Source: Archangium primigenium
GTDB lineage: Bacteria > Myxococcota > Myxococcia > Myxococcales > Myxococcaceae
DNA length: 64,000 bases
Reading direction: 5' to 3'
Assembly: GCF_016904885.1 (NCBI RefSeq)
Contig: NZ_JADWYI010000001.1
Span: forward strand, 9,404,834 to 9,468,833
The translations under genes and the position numbers were made by a program. Below are positions 53,147 to 62,537 of the stretch, piece after piece (position 1 is the first letter of the stretch; every line of letters starts with the position of its first letter). The notes beneath the pieces are model-generated. The model saw only the letters and a program-made list of their open reading frames with translations. It searched no databases and was not told the DNA's origin.

Positions 53147-54052
53147 ATGAGCGCGACGACTCCGGTGCGATGTGTCCTCAAGGCCCAGTCCCTCAACGGC
53201 GAGAGTCCCGTCTGGGACGCGGCCTCGGGGCGGCTGTTCTGGCAGTGCCTGCGCGAGCCCGCGCTCCATGTCTTCGACCCGCGCACGGGCCAGGACAGCG
53301 CCTGGGAGATGCCGGCGGCCCTTGGCGCCTTCGCCCTCACGGACACGGGCGCCGTGGTGGCGCTGAGCACCGGCCTGTTCGACTTCACCTTCGCGGACGG
53401 CGCGCTGCGCTTCCTCGCGCCCCCGCCCTTCGATCCCCGCCGCTTCGTCTTCAACGACGGCGGCCTGGACCGCCAGGGCCGGCTGTGGATCGGCCCCATG
53501 TACGAGCCGCTCCAACCCGGGGACGCGAGCCCCGCCCCGCGCGAGGCCCCCTTCTGGCGCTACGACGGCGGCGGCCGGTGGCACGCGGGCACGCGCCCGG
53601 TGAAGACGGCCAACGGCCTGGCGTTCAGTCCGGATGGCCGCACCATGTACTACGGCGACACGCTCCAGAAGACGCTCTGGGCCGCGGACTATGACCCGGC
53701 GCTCGGCCAGCCGGTGAACGAGCGCGTCTTCGCGCGCGTGGAGGAGGGCACCGGGCCGGATGGCGCCAGCGTGGACGCGGAGGGCTTCCTGTGGTGCGCC
53801 ATCCACGGCGCCGGCAAGGTGCTGCGCTTCGACCCCCAGGGCCGCGTGGAGCGCGAGGTGCGCATGCCGGTGCAGTACCCCACCATGCCCACCTTCGGCG
53901 GGGACGACCTGCGCACCGTGTACGTCACCTCGGCCAACCACACGCTCAGCCCCGAGGAGCGGCGGCAGCGGCCCGAGGAGGGCAACCTGTTCGCCTTCGA
54001 GGCGCCCGTGGCGGGCCTCCCCCGTCCGCGCCTCGACCCGTCGCGCAAGTAG
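53147..54052 (+). CDS. SMP-30/gluconolactonase-type lactonase
   Basis: 301 residues, no leader. The six-bladed propeller carries the metal-binding set of the SMP-30/LRE family: Glu in SLNGESPVWD, Asn-Asp in VFNDGGLDRQGRLWIG, Asn in VKTANGLAFSPDGRTMYYGDT and Asp in TGPDGASVDAEGFLWCA. The enzyme opens sugar-acid lactones such as gluconolactone or xylonolactone with a divalent metal. Sugar dehydrogenase partners are not adjacent, so the exact lactone is unknown. Its stop is seven bases from the end of the convergent kinase-STAND gene. Confidence 0.92.
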   Translation: MSATTPVRCVLKAQSLNGESPVWDAASGRLFWQCLREPALHVFDPRTGQDSAWEMPAALGAFALTDTGAVVALSTGLFDFTFADGALRFLAPPPFDPRRFVFNDGGLDRQGRLWIGPMYEPLQPGDASPAPREAPFWRYDGGGRWHAGTRPVKTANGLAFSPDGRTMYYGDTLQKTLWAADYDPALGQPVNERVFARVEEGTGPDGASVDAEGFLWCAIHGAGKVLRFDPQGRVEREVRMPVQYPTMPTFGGDDLRTVYVTSANHTLSPEERRQRPEEGNLFAFEAPVAGLPRPRLDPSRK

Positions 54053-54058
54053 TCGCCG

Positions 54059-56635
54059 CTACTCCCGCGAGCGCTCCAGGAGCGCACCGGCCTCGTCCAG
54101 GAGCCGGTGCAGGGCGCGCTCGGCCACGGCGGCGCGCGCCCAGGCCGCGTCGCCCTCCGCCCCGCGCCCCGCCCGGTAGTGCTGGTGGGCCTCCTCGCGC
54201 GCGTGCCGCAGCGCCTCGCGCTCGTGCCGGGCCTGCGCCAGGCAGTGGGCCGCGCGCGTGAGGTCCTCGCGCGTCCCGGCCTCGTGGGCCGTCGCGAACA
54301 GCCGGGGGCCGGCCTGGACGGTGACGAACGACAGCCCGAAGCCCACGGCCAGCGCGAGCCCCAGCCGCCGACGGTGCAGCCGGGTGCGGCGCGAGGCCTC
54401 CAGGAAGGCGCGCTCGCGCAGGGTGAGCGCCGAGGGCTCCAGCTGGCGCGCCTCGGCGAGCTGCCGCGAGCCCCACAGGAGCGCGCGCTCGCGACCCTCC
54501 TGCTCCCAGCGCGCGGAGGCGGCCTCCAGGCGCGCCTGGATGATCCGGTGCTCGGCGGCCTCGGCGAGCCACCGCGCGAGCGTGCCCCACCCGCCGAGCA
54601 GCACCTCGTGGGCCAGCGCGTAGGAGGTGCCCCCCTCCACCTCGCGCGCCACGAGCAGCCGCGCGCGCACCAGCGCCTCCAGCACCGCGCGCTGGCGGGG
54701 GTCCGCGCCCACCAGCTCGTCGTCCGTCTTGCGCGCCCGGGTGCCCTCCGGGGTGATGAGACGCAGGAGCACGCCCCGCGCCACCGCGCGCTGGTCCGGC
54801 AGAAGCCGCTCCACCGCCGCGTCCGCGTGCCGGGCGAGCGCCCCCGCCACGCCGCCCAGCCCCTCCAGCGCCTCGGGGGTGATGACGCCCCGGGCCTCGT
54901 CGCGCGCCTCCCACAGCTCCGCGAGCGCGAACTGGAGCAGCGGCAGGCCGCCCTCCGTGGCGGAGATGGAGGTGACGAGCGTGTGCACCAGGGCCTCGGA
55001 CTCGAAGCGCACGTCCTTGGCGCGCGCCGGGCCCACCACCGCCTCGTGGATCTCCTCCGGCCCCAGGGCGCGCAGGAGGAAGAGCGCGCCGGGCACGAAC
55101 GCGCCCAGGCCGGGCACCGCGGTGAGCCGGGTGAGGAAGTCACTGCGGCCGGTGGCCAGGAGGCGCACGCCGGACACGCCCGCGGCGAGCTCCCCGAGCG
55201 CCTGTCCCACGCGCGCCGCCTGGTCCGCCTCGGCGAGCGTCACCAGCTCCTCCAGCTGGTCCACGTAGAGCACCACGCCCTCGTCCCCGCGCAGCCGCAC
55301 GCGCAGCTGGCGCGCCAGGCCCGTGGGGTCCGCGCGCACGAGGTTGGCGAGCCCCTCCTCGTCCAGGTCCAGCACCGGGGCGAGCGCGGCGGCGAGCGCG
55401 TGGAGCGGGCGCCGGCCGGGGATGAGCCGCGCGCCGCGCCAGCGCCGCCCGTCCTCCAGCGCGCCGTCCCCGAGCCGCGGCAGCACGCCCGCCAGACACA
55501 GCGAGGACTTGCCCACGCCCGAATCCCCGGTGACGAGCAGGAAGGGCTCGGAGCGCAGCCGCTCGAGCACCTCGCGCTGCTCGCGCTGTCGGCCGAAGAA
55601 GAGCGCGCGGTGCTCGGCCTCGAAGGGCTGCAGGCCCCGGTACGGGTTGCCCTCGGGCAGCGCGTCCGCCCGCGCGTCGCGCGTGAGGTGGCCGAGCGCG
55701 TCCAGGAGCGACACCGCCGAGGCGAAGCGCTCGCCGGGCACCAGCCGCAGGCACGTGTCCACCACCGCCGCGAAGTCCGGATCCACCCCCGGCACGGCCT
55801 CGGCCAGGGGGCGCGCATCGCGCGAGCACACCGCCAGGCACAGCTCCCGGGGCGGCACGTGCCGGAAGGGCCCCTGCCCCGCGCACAGCTCGTAGAGCAA
55901 GAGCCCCAGCGAGTACACGTCACTGCGCGCGGTGAGCACGTCGCCCGCCCACGCCTCGGGGGACATGAAGTAGGGCGTGCCCACGCGGGTGCCCTCGGGC
56001 AGGGTGGGCAGGCTCATGCCGTCCAGCGAACCGGCCAGCGCCCCCTCGGGCTCGCCCTCCTCCCCGGGCTCCCATCCGCCCGCGGGCGGCGTGTCCTCGC
56101 GCGCGGGCGCCTCGGCGTCCAGGAGCTTGGCGAGCCCGAAGTCCAGGAGCTTCACCTCGCCCGTCTCGGTGAGCAGCGCGTTGGCCGGCTTGATGTCGCG
56201 GTGCAGCACGCCGCGCCGGTGCGCCGCGCCCAGCCCCCGCGCCAGCTCCCGGCCGATCGCCCACACCCGCTCCCAGGGCAGCGGCCGGGGCAGCCGGTCC
56301 AACGACGTCCCCCGGACGAACTCCGAGATGAGGTAGGGGCGGCTGTCCCATTGGCCCACCCGGTAGAGGGTGACGACGTTGGGGTGCTGGAGACGGGCGG
56401 CGGCGCGGGCCTCCACGAGGAAGCGGCTCAAGGCGCCCGGGCCGAGCGCGCGCACGAACTTCACCGCCACGGGGCGATCCAGCAGGGTGTCATGGGCGAG
56501 GTACACCTGCCCCGTGGCGCCCTGGCCCAGGGGCCGCACCAGACGGTACTCGTCGAAGGCCTCGGGTGGTGTCCACCCGTCGGCGTCCGGGCGCGTCGAT
56601 GGCAACGGGTCCACGGCCCCCCCTGGGGTGACCAC
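54059..56635 (-). CDS. Ser/Thr protein kinase-STAND NTPase fusion
   Basis: 858 residues starting at GTG. Residues 28-310 are a Ser/Thr kinase: YRLVRPLGQGATGQVYLAHD, PVAVKFVRALG, VLHRDIKPANALL with HRD, and LLDFGLAKLL with DFG. An nSTAND1-type ATPase follows from about 330: NPYRGLQPFEAEH, GRQREQREVLERL, Walker A LLVTGDSGVGKSSL (K376) and Walker B-like GVVLYVDQLEELVTL. A C-terminal helical region has a likely membrane segment (LGLALAVGFGLSFVTVQAG, near 765). STAND modules act as nucleotide switches that oligomerise on a signal; here one may gate the kinase. No WD40 or TPR repeats complete the chain. Confidence 0.92.
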   Translation of the reverse strand: MVTPGGAVDPLPSTRPDADGWTPPEAFDEYRLVRPLGQGATGQVYLAHDTLLDRPVAVKFVRALGPGALSRFLVEARAAARLQHPNVVTLYRVGQWDSRPYLISEFVRGTSLDRLPRPLPWERVWAIGRELARGLGAAHRRGVLHRDIKPANALLTETGEVKLLDFGLAKLLDAEAPAREDTPPAGGWEPGEEGEPEGALAGSLDGMSLPTLPEGTRVGTPYFMSPEAWAGDVLTARSDVYSLGLLLYELCAGQGPFRHVPPRELCLAVCSRDARPLAEAVPGVDPDFAAVVDTCLRLVPGERFASAVSLLDALGHLTRDARADALPEGNPYRGLQPFEAEHRALFFGRQREQREVLERLRSEPFLLVTGDSGVGKSSLCLAGVLPRLGDGALEDGRRWRGARLIPGRRPLHALAAALAPVLDLDEEGLANLVRADPTGLARQLRVRLRGDEGVVLYVDQLEELVTLAEADQAARVGQALGELAAGVSGVRLLATGRSDFLTRLTAVPGLGAFVPGALFLLRALGPEEIHEAVVGPARAKDVRFESEALVHTLVTSISATEGGLPLLQFALAELWEARDEARGVITPEALEGLGGVAGALARHADAAVERLLPDQRAVARGVLLRLITPEGTRARKTDDELVGADPRQRAVLEALVRARLLVAREVEGGTSYALAHEVLLGGWGTLARWLAEAAEHRIIQARLEAASARWEQEGRERALLWGSRQLAEARQLEPSALTLRERAFLEASRRTRLHRRRLGLALAVGFGLSFVTVQAGPRLFATAHEAGTREDLTRAAHCLAQARHEREALRHAREEAHQHYRAGRGAEGDAAWARAAVAERALHRLLDEAGALLERSRE

Positions 56636-56662
56636 GAGGAAACGGCCGAGCGGCTCGGGACT

Positions 56663-57100
56663 CTAGGGCGTGACCTTGGACTTGCCGGGCTGGAGCATCC
56701 GGCGGATGCGGTCCTCCAGGTCCTGCGGCAGGCACGGCTTGGCGACGAACTCGTCCGCGCCCGCCTGCCGCGCCTGCTCGGCGTTGCCCGCCAGCACGTG
56801 GCCGCTGAGCGCCATGACCGGAATATTGCGCGTGCGCTGATCCTGCTTGAGCCGGCGCGTGGCCTCCCAGCCATCCATCACCGGCAGGGACAGGTCCATG
56901 AGGATGATGTCGGGCAGGGCCCCCTGGGCCTTCTCCACCGCCTCCACCCCGTTGCGCGCCACGTCCACCTGGAAGCCCACGAACTCCAGGTACTCCGCGT
57001 ACATCTCGCGGGCGTCGTCGAAGTCGTCCACCACGAGCACCCGCTGACGTGCGTGGGCGCGGGTGGGAGTGTCGAGGGAGTGCGTGAGCGGTGCGGTCAT
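56663..57100 (-). CDS. single-domain response regulator
   Basis: 145 residues from the ATG at 57100. After a short Thr/Ala-rich lead comes one receiver domain: RVLVVDDFDDAREMYAEYL, phospho-Asp D69 in DIILMDLSLPVMDG, PVMALSGHVL with the Thr/Ser switch, and Lys in EFVAKPCLPQDL. There is no output domain, so it acts by protein contact, as CheY-like or DivK-like relays do. It ends 28 bases upstream of the kinase-STAND start on the same strand, and the two are probably co-transcribed, linking a phosphorelay to Ser/Thr phosphorylation. Confidence 0.92.
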   Translation of the reverse strand: MTAPLTHSLDTPTRAHARQRVLVVDDFDDAREMYAEYLEFVGFQVDVARNGVEAVEKAQGALPDIILMDLSLPVMDGWEATRRLKQDQRTRNIPVMALSGHVLAGNAEQARQAGADEFVAKPCLPQDLEDRIRRMLQPGKSKVTP

Positions 57101-57250
57101 GGCGCGAAGCCCTCGGAGAAGGTGGTGACGCCGGACGATGCTATGCACGGCCCGGCGGATGCGCTCGTGGCCGCCGAGGCCCGGCGGGGCATTTGCCCCG
57201 GGCTCCTGTCCGCGCGCCAACAGTTCGCGCACGGGGATGGTGACTTGGGC

Positions 57251-57279
57251 GCTCCGGGCCGCCTGGCGCGGCCCGGAGC
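57251..57279 (-). terminator. perfect 12-bp stem-loop after the large lipoprotein
   Basis: GCTCCGGGCCGC at 57251-57262 is the exact complement of GCGGCCCGGAGC at 57268-57279, with a CTGGC loop. It lies between the stop of the 57331-58959 gene and the receiver gene, both on the minus strand. There is no U-tract on the exit side (GCCCAAGTC), so it may need Rho, but its stability suits a transcription barrier. Confidence 0.5.
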
Positions 57280-57330
57280 CTCACCCTCCGGGGCTACGAC
57301 TCCCGGACAGGTCGTGGACCCGCGTCCCGG

Positions 57331-58959
57331 CTACGGCTGCGGCGCGAGCAGCTGCTTCTCGAGCACCGTGGTGGCCGGCACCGGCACGCCCCACGCCGTC
57401 TCGTAGTAGGAGGCCAGGTCCAGCAGCTGGAACTTGGTGAACTCCATGCGGAGGTTGGCCGTGACGCTGCGCGGGTTGAGGGGCGGGTAGCCCGCCGCGC
57501 CCGCCGTACCGTACTGGAAGTAGAATCGCGTGGTGGCGGAAGCCGCGCTGTCGATGGGGAACTTCGTCGCCTCGCCCGGGAAGCAGGCATTGCCCGTGGC
57601 GGGGTAGGAGGCCGGCAGCACCGTCTTGATGTTGAGCGTCTCGGGGCCGCCGGACAGCGTGGCCTCCAGCGGGATGACGGCGCCGGGGTTGGTGGACACC
57701 ACCTGGTTGAAGGTGACGACCACGCACTCGCCGGCATCCAGCACGTTGGACACGTTGCCCGCGGTGTTGAGGTCCTTGAAGGTCACGGAGGTGATGGCCA
57801 GCGCGCGCGGGCTCTTCACGTCACCGCGCACGAAGGAGCCCTTCCAGGTGCGCACCAGGCCCGAGTAGGCCGAGGTGGCGCGCAGGATGAGGTTGTACTC
57901 CTGGCCCTCGGCGATGCGGCCCGCCGCGGGGGTGATGGAGTACACGTCGCCGGTGGCGTTGGCGGTCACGGTGACGTCGATCTGATCCCGCCCCGACTCG
58001 TCGGTGAGGATGGCGAGCATCGACTCGCGCAGCACGGGCTGGTTGAAGCCCAGGAAGATGGACTCGCCCTCGCGCAGGAGGTTGCGCGAGGGGCGCCGGT
58101 CGACGGTGGCCTGGAGGCTCGCCAGGTTGGTGGCCACCAGGTTGAAGGTGCCGCCCCCGTCGGTGTTGGTGGGCGACTCCAGGCGCACGAGCTGCGAGTA
58201 GCCCCGGCCGATCAGCGAGGAGGCGCTGAACTCGGCGACCGTGCCGGCCGCGTCGATGATGCCATCGCCGTTGTAGTCCACCGGGTCCACGAAGAGGCGG
58301 TAGCCGCCGAAGCCCGCGCCACCGATGCGCGCGAGCTCTCCGGGGGAGGGCACGCCGGAGAAGGTGACGATGCCCATCTCGTTGGCGAGCACCGGCGTGG
58401 CGATCACCGAGCTGGTGGTGGAGGCCTCGGTGCCGTTGAAGGCGAGCATGCCGGCGGGCGTGGCCTCGAGGTAGGCGCGCGCGTTGGCCGCGGGGTGGCC
58501 CGAGGGCGTGTAGAGCGTGAAGCTCACCGAGCCGCTGGTGTCCGCCAGCATCATGGCGCCCAGGCTGGCGTTGCCGTTGTTGATGGGGATGTTGCCCGCG
58601 CTGGAGGGCACGGTGGTGTTGGCGCGCAGCGTGGCGTAGCCGTCCTTGGACGCGGTCACCAGCACGCCCGAGCCCGCGGGCACGCCGGTGAACATGAAGT
58701 TGCCCGCGCCGTCCGTCTTCTTGGAGTAGGCCGTGCCCGACGTGTCACTGCCGATGAGCAGCGTCACGGTGGCGTCCGTGAGGGGCTGCATGCGGGTGTC
58801 GAGCACCTGCCCGGAGACGGTGCCCTTGGGCGTGGCCGGCGCCACCGCCGACACGGAATCCGGCTTGAGGACGCCATCGGCGATCCCATCTCCATTCGAG
58901 CCCCCGGGGCCGCACCCCATCACCAGGAACGGCACCACGACTGCCCAGCGCATCTTCAT
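57331..58959 (-). CDS. large lipoprotein with carboxypeptidase-regulatory-like and Ig-like domains
   Basis: 542 residues from the ATG at 58959, with GGTGGGA just upstream. The leader (AVVVPFLVMGC) has a lipobox. Near residues 48-110 is a carboxypeptidase regulatory-like domain (KGTVSGQVLDTRMQPLTDATV, SKKTDGAGNFMFTGVPAGSG, VTASKDGYATLRANT). Later segments are Ig-like (FLGFNQPVLRESMLAIL, YSITPAAGRIAEGQEYNLIL) with an EF-like DPVDYNGDGIIDAAG that may bind Ca2+. The protein is likely a surface-attached binder; no enzyme motif is seen. Thr and Ser are abundant. Confidence 0.82.
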   Translation of the reverse strand: MKMRWAVVVPFLVMGCGPGGSNGDGIADGVLKPDSVSAVAPATPKGTVSGQVLDTRMQPLTDATVTLLIGSDTSGTAYSKKTDGAGNFMFTGVPAGSGVLVTASKDGYATLRANTTVPSSAGNIPINNGNASLGAMMLADTSGSVSFTLYTPSGHPAANARAYLEATPAGMLAFNGTEASTTSSVIATPVLANEMGIVTFSGVPSPGELARIGGAGFGGYRLFVDPVDYNGDGIIDAAGTVAEFSASSLIGRGYSQLVRLESPTNTDGGGTFNLVATNLASLQATVDRRPSRNLLREGESIFLGFNQPVLRESMLAILTDESGRDQIDVTVTANATGDVYSITPAAGRIAEGQEYNLILRATSAYSGLVRTWKGSFVRGDVKSPRALAITSVTFKDLNTAGNVSNVLDAGECVVVTFNQVVSTNPGAVIPLEATLSGGPETLNIKTVLPASYPATGNACFPGEATKFPIDSAASATTRFYFQYGTAGAAGYPPLNPRSVTANLRMEFTKFQLLDLASYYETAWGVPVPATTVLEKQLLAPQP

Positions 58960-59145
58960 CGTCCCACCTTGGCTGCTTGAATTTGAAATCCGACGCTTCC
59001 GAGACCCCGCGCGCGGCGACCGCTTGCGCGGGTCGTCCACGGAGGGTAGCGGCCCGGCAGTCTCCGACCCACCGCCCTCTGACGTCAAGTTGGCGCGCCG
59101 GGTCTTTGCCCCACCCCCGGGCGGGCGCTGCTAGCGTGGCGCGCC

Positions 59146-59595
59146 ATGAGTGACGTGGACGTGAACGCGCCCTGCCTGGGCTGTGGCGTGGTGACCGGAA
59201 AGGTACGACCCCTGGGGGGAGTGATCGCCCGGCCTCCCGGCTGGGTGCTGCACGGCGTGGCCTCGGCGAGCCCCGTGCCCGGCTGGGTGGTGCTCACCAG
59301 CACGCGCCACGTGCGCGCCGTCTACGAGCTCGAGGACGAGGAGGCGCGGGAGCTGGGGGCCTGGACGGCCCGGGTGACGCGGGCCCAGCGCGAGGTGCTC
59401 GGCGCCGCGCACGCCTACGTGTTCGCCATCGGGGACGTGCTGCGGCACTGCCACGTGCACCTGGTGCCGCGCTACCCGGACACGCCCGCGCGGCTGTGGG
59501 GCCGGGGGGTCTTCGACGCGCGGCCCGAGGAGGCCCAGTCCCCGGAGGCGCTGGAGGCGGCGGCCCGGGCCCTGGGTGAAGTCCTCTCCCGCTGA
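59146..59595 (+). CDS. HIT-family protein
   Basis: 149 residues. The HIT signature near the C-terminal third is RHCHVHLVPRYP, giving His-x-His-x-His. An N-terminal CLGCG pair resembles the zinc site of some HIT proteins, and PGWVVLTSTRHV is the usual strand before the signature. HIT proteins hydrolyse dinucleoside polyphosphates or transfer nucleotides with the central His. The length is normal and no neighbours explain the substrate. The TPR-PEGA receptor starts 62 bases downstream on the same strand. Confidence 0.85.
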   Translation: MSDVDVNAPCLGCGVVTGKVRPLGGVIARPPGWVLHGVASASPVPGWVVLTSTRHVRAVYELEDEEARELGAWTARVTRAQREVLGAAHAYVFAIGDVLRHCHVHLVPRYPDTPARLWGRGVFDARPEEAQSPEALEAAARALGEVLSR

Positions 59596-59657
59596 GCGCG
59601 TGGCCCGGCGGGCCTCCACGAGGTGGACGGGGGGACGCCGCGTGGAAGAATGGGGGG

Positions 59658-62519
59658 ATGAGGGACGTGTGCCGCCTGCTCCTGCTCTTGTCGCTGCTGC
59701 TCGTGCCCGCGGCCGTGCGGGCCAGCAACACCGCGGACGAGGCGGACGTGAGCTTCGAGGTGGGCAACCAGGCCTATGCCCGGCGGCAGTACGTGGAGGC
59801 GCTGCGCTCCTACTTCACCAGCTACCGCCTGGTGCCCAACCGCAACGTCCTCTACAACATCGCGCGCTGCTACGAGGCCCTGGGCCGCTACAACGAGGCC
59901 TACCGCTACTACAACGACCTCACCCGCGAGGCCCTGCCGGCGGTGGACGCCGCCGAGGTGGAGCGGGCGCTCGAGCGGCTGCGGCCCAAGGTGGCGCTCA
60001 TCCGCATCACCACGGATCCCCCCGGCGCCGAGGTCTTCGTGGACCGCGAGGACCTGGGCGCCCGGGGCCTGTCCCCGCAGACGCTCGCGCTGTCCCCCGG
60101 GCGCCACGAGGTCATGGTGCACAAGGACGGCTACCGGCGCGCCACGGTGTCCGTGGAGCTGACGCCCGGGCGCGCCGAGCAGCGCACCTTCACCCTGGAG
60201 CTCATCACCGGCGGGGTGCGGCTCACGGGCACCCCCTCGGGCGCCGAGGTGCGCGCCTCCCCGGACGGCCCCGTGCTGGGCCAGGTGCCCGGCACCCTGC
60301 GCTTCCCCCCGGGTCAACACGTGCTGCACGTGAGCGCGCCCGGCCACACCCCGGCCCAGGTGGTGGTGGACGTGGTGGCCGACGAGGAGGTGCCCTTCTC
60401 CGTGGCGCTCAGCCCCCGCCCGCCCCCCACCGGCCGCCTCATCGTCACCGCCAACCGCGACAACGCCACCGTGCGCGTGGACGGCCGCCCCATGGGCTTC
60501 ACCCCCACCGTCATCACCCTCACCGAGGGGGAACACGACCTGGAGGTGGAGAGCCGGGACGTGAGCCCCCTGCACCAGCCCGTGCTGGTGCGGGCGGATC
60601 AGGAGACGCGCGTGCATGCGCCGCTGCGCTACGTGCCGCCGCCGGTGCGCGCCGCGTCCAAGAACCTGCTCAGCGTGGACGAGGCCCCCGCCTCCATCAG
60701 CGTGCTGTCGCGCGAGGAGCTGCGCGCCTTTGGCTACACCACGCTCGCCGAGGCCTTGAGCGCCGTGCGGGGCATCTTCGTGTCCGACGATCGGACGTAC
60801 ACCTACCTGGGCGTGCGCGGCTTCGCGCCCCCGGGGGACTTCAACACCCGCGTGCTCATCCTCTGGGACGGCCATCCGCTCAACGACATCGTGACGGGCC
60901 AGGGCTACTCGGCGCGCGACCTGGCGGTGGACCTGGGCGAGGTGGAGCGCATCGAGGTGGTGCGGGGCCCGGGCAGCGCCCTGTACGGCACGGGCGCCTT
61001 CTTCGCCGTCATCAACGTGGTGCCCCGGGACACGCTGGGGGGCGAGCAGCACGCGGAGCTCACCGGGGCGGCGGGCTCGCTCGGCGCCCTGCGGGTGCGC
61101 GCGAGCGCGGGCTGGGAGCGGGGCCGGGACTCGGTGCTCCTGTCCGTGGCGGGGCTCAATCTCCGGGGCGCGGAGCTCACGCGGCTGGGCAGCGGCCTGC
61201 CCACGATCGAGGGCCTGGACGCGGAGCGCGCCGCGAGCGCCTCGCTCCGGGCCCGCGCGGGTCGGCTCGGGCTGCACGCCCAGTGGCACTGGCGGCTCAA
61301 GCAGAGCCCCATGGGCCCCTTCGGCACGGTGCTCGGCGCGCCGGGCACCCAGGTGAGCGACGTGCGCGGCTTCGCCGAGGCGCGCTACGAGCAGCCCCTG
61401 AGCGAGCGCCTGGTGCTGTCCCTGCGCGGCGCCTACGACGCCAGCCGCTACGAGGGCCATTGGGTGTACGCCCAGTCCGACGAGGGCCTGAGGCAGGACA
61501 CCGACGCCTCGCGCGCGGACTGGCTGTCGGCCGAGGCCCGGCTGCGCCTGCGCCTGGGCGCCCACCACCTCACCTTCGGCACGGAGGGCCAGGCCCAGGT
61601 GCGCCTGGATCAAAAGAGCTTCGGCCCCAAGGGCTCGGCCCCCATGCCCATCGGCTCGCGCGCGCTCCTGTCCGCCTACCTGCTGGACGAGTGGAACCTC
61701 CATCCGAGCTGGAGCCTGTTCGCCGGCGTGCGCCTGGATCGCTACACGAACCTGGACAGCGCGCCCTTCACGCCGCGCCTGGCGCTCATCGGCCGGCCCT
61801 ATGCCCAGGGCCTCACCAAGCTGGTGGTGGGCCGCGCCTTTCGCGCCCCCACCCCCTACGAGCTGGACTACGAGGATGGGGGACGCGCCCAGGCGGCCGC
61901 AGGCCAACTGGCGCCGGAGACCATCACCACCCTGGAGCTCGAGCACGCGCATGACGTGACGAACGAGCTGCGCCTCACGCTCGCCGGCTACCACAACCGC
62001 ATCTCCAACCTGGTGGTGCTCCAGCCCCAGGACGGCCCGCCGGGCTGTGGAGATCCCGCCGCCCCCACCGCCTGTGTCGTCTTCAGCAACCGCTCCGGGG
62101 AGACCCGGGCCTGGGGCGCGGAGGTGGGCCTGCGCTGGCAGCCGGGGCGCTACCTGCTCGTGGACCTGAGCTACTCCTTCGTCTCGCTGCGCAACGCCTC
62201 GCGCGAGGCGCTCAACGCGTCCCCCACGCACCTGGCCGCGGGCCGCGTGCTGCTGCCGCTGGGCCAGGGCGACGTGCGCCTGGCCACCCAGGCCACCTAC
62301 CAGAGCGCCCGCGGCGACGCCGGAGACGGCGGCGATCACGGCGAGGCGCTCCTGCTCGGCATGGGCCTGTCCGGCGAGCTGGCCCACCTGCGCTACTTCG
62401 CCGGGGTGCAGAACCTGCTCGACACGCGCTACGCCCTGGCGCTCGGCGAGGAGCGCTCCGCGGTGCCCGTGCCGCAGTACGGCCGCACCTTCACGCTCCA
62501 GCTCACCGGCGGCTTCTGA
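59658..62519 (+). CDS. TonB-dependent receptor with N-terminal TPR and PEGA domains
   Basis: 953 residues with a signal peptide (LLLLLSLLLVPAAVRA). First is a TPR-like segment (VSFEVGNQAYARRQYVEALR, RNVLYNIARCYEALGRYNEA, about 30-100), then three PEGA-like domains near 113-172 (TTDPPGAEVFVDRED), 182-245 (GTPSGAEVRASPDG) and 258-310 (ANRDNATVRVDGRPMG). From about 340 a TonB plug follows (ISVLSREELRAFGYTTLAEA, LGVRGFAPPGDFNTRVLIL, RIEVVRGPGSALYGTGAFF), then a beta-barrel to the C-terminal Phe (YGRTFTLQLTGGF). The normal receptor has only plug and barrel, so the periplasmic TPR-PEGA part is an added module. Ligand unknown; a TonB box is not obvious. Confidence 0.92.
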   Translation: MRDVCRLLLLLSLLLVPAAVRASNTADEADVSFEVGNQAYARRQYVEALRSYFTSYRLVPNRNVLYNIARCYEALGRYNEAYRYYNDLTREALPAVDAAEVERALERLRPKVALIRITTDPPGAEVFVDREDLGARGLSPQTLALSPGRHEVMVHKDGYRRATVSVELTPGRAEQRTFTLELITGGVRLTGTPSGAEVRASPDGPVLGQVPGTLRFPPGQHVLHVSAPGHTPAQVVVDVVADEEVPFSVALSPRPPPTGRLIVTANRDNATVRVDGRPMGFTPTVITLTEGEHDLEVESRDVSPLHQPVLVRADQETRVHAPLRYVPPPVRAASKNLLSVDEAPASISVLSREELRAFGYTTLAEALSAVRGIFVSDDRTYTYLGVRGFAPPGDFNTRVLILWDGHPLNDIVTGQGYSARDLAVDLGEVERIEVVRGPGSALYGTGAFFAVINVVPRDTLGGEQHAELTGAAGSLGALRVRASAGWERGRDSVLLSVAGLNLRGAELTRLGSGLPTIEGLDAERAASASLRARAGRLGLHAQWHWRLKQSPMGPFGTVLGAPGTQVSDVRGFAEARYEQPLSERLVLSLRGAYDASRYEGHWVYAQSDEGLRQDTDASRADWLSAEARLRLRLGAHHLTFGTEGQAQVRLDQKSFGPKGSAPMPIGSRALLSAYLLDEWNLHPSWSLFAGVRLDRYTNLDSAPFTPRLALIGRPYAQGLTKLVVGRAFRAPTPYELDYEDGGRAQAAAGQLAPETITTLELEHAHDVTNELRLTLAGYHNRISNLVVLQPQDGPPGCGDPAAPTACVVFSNRSGETRAWGAEVGLRWQPGRYLLVDLSYSFVSLRNASREALNASPTHLAAGRVLLPLGQGDVRLATQATYQSARGDAGDGGDHGEALLLGMGLSGELAHLRYFAGVQNLLDTRYALALGEERSAVPVPQYGRTFTLQLTGGF

Positions 62520-62537
62520 GCCCGCCGGGCCGGCGCT

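Noticed and set aside
59472..62387. 971-codon minus-strand frame opposite the TonB receptor
   Set aside because: Composition is that of a shadow frame, and the plus-strand receptor accounts for the whole stretch with clear plug and barrel motifs.
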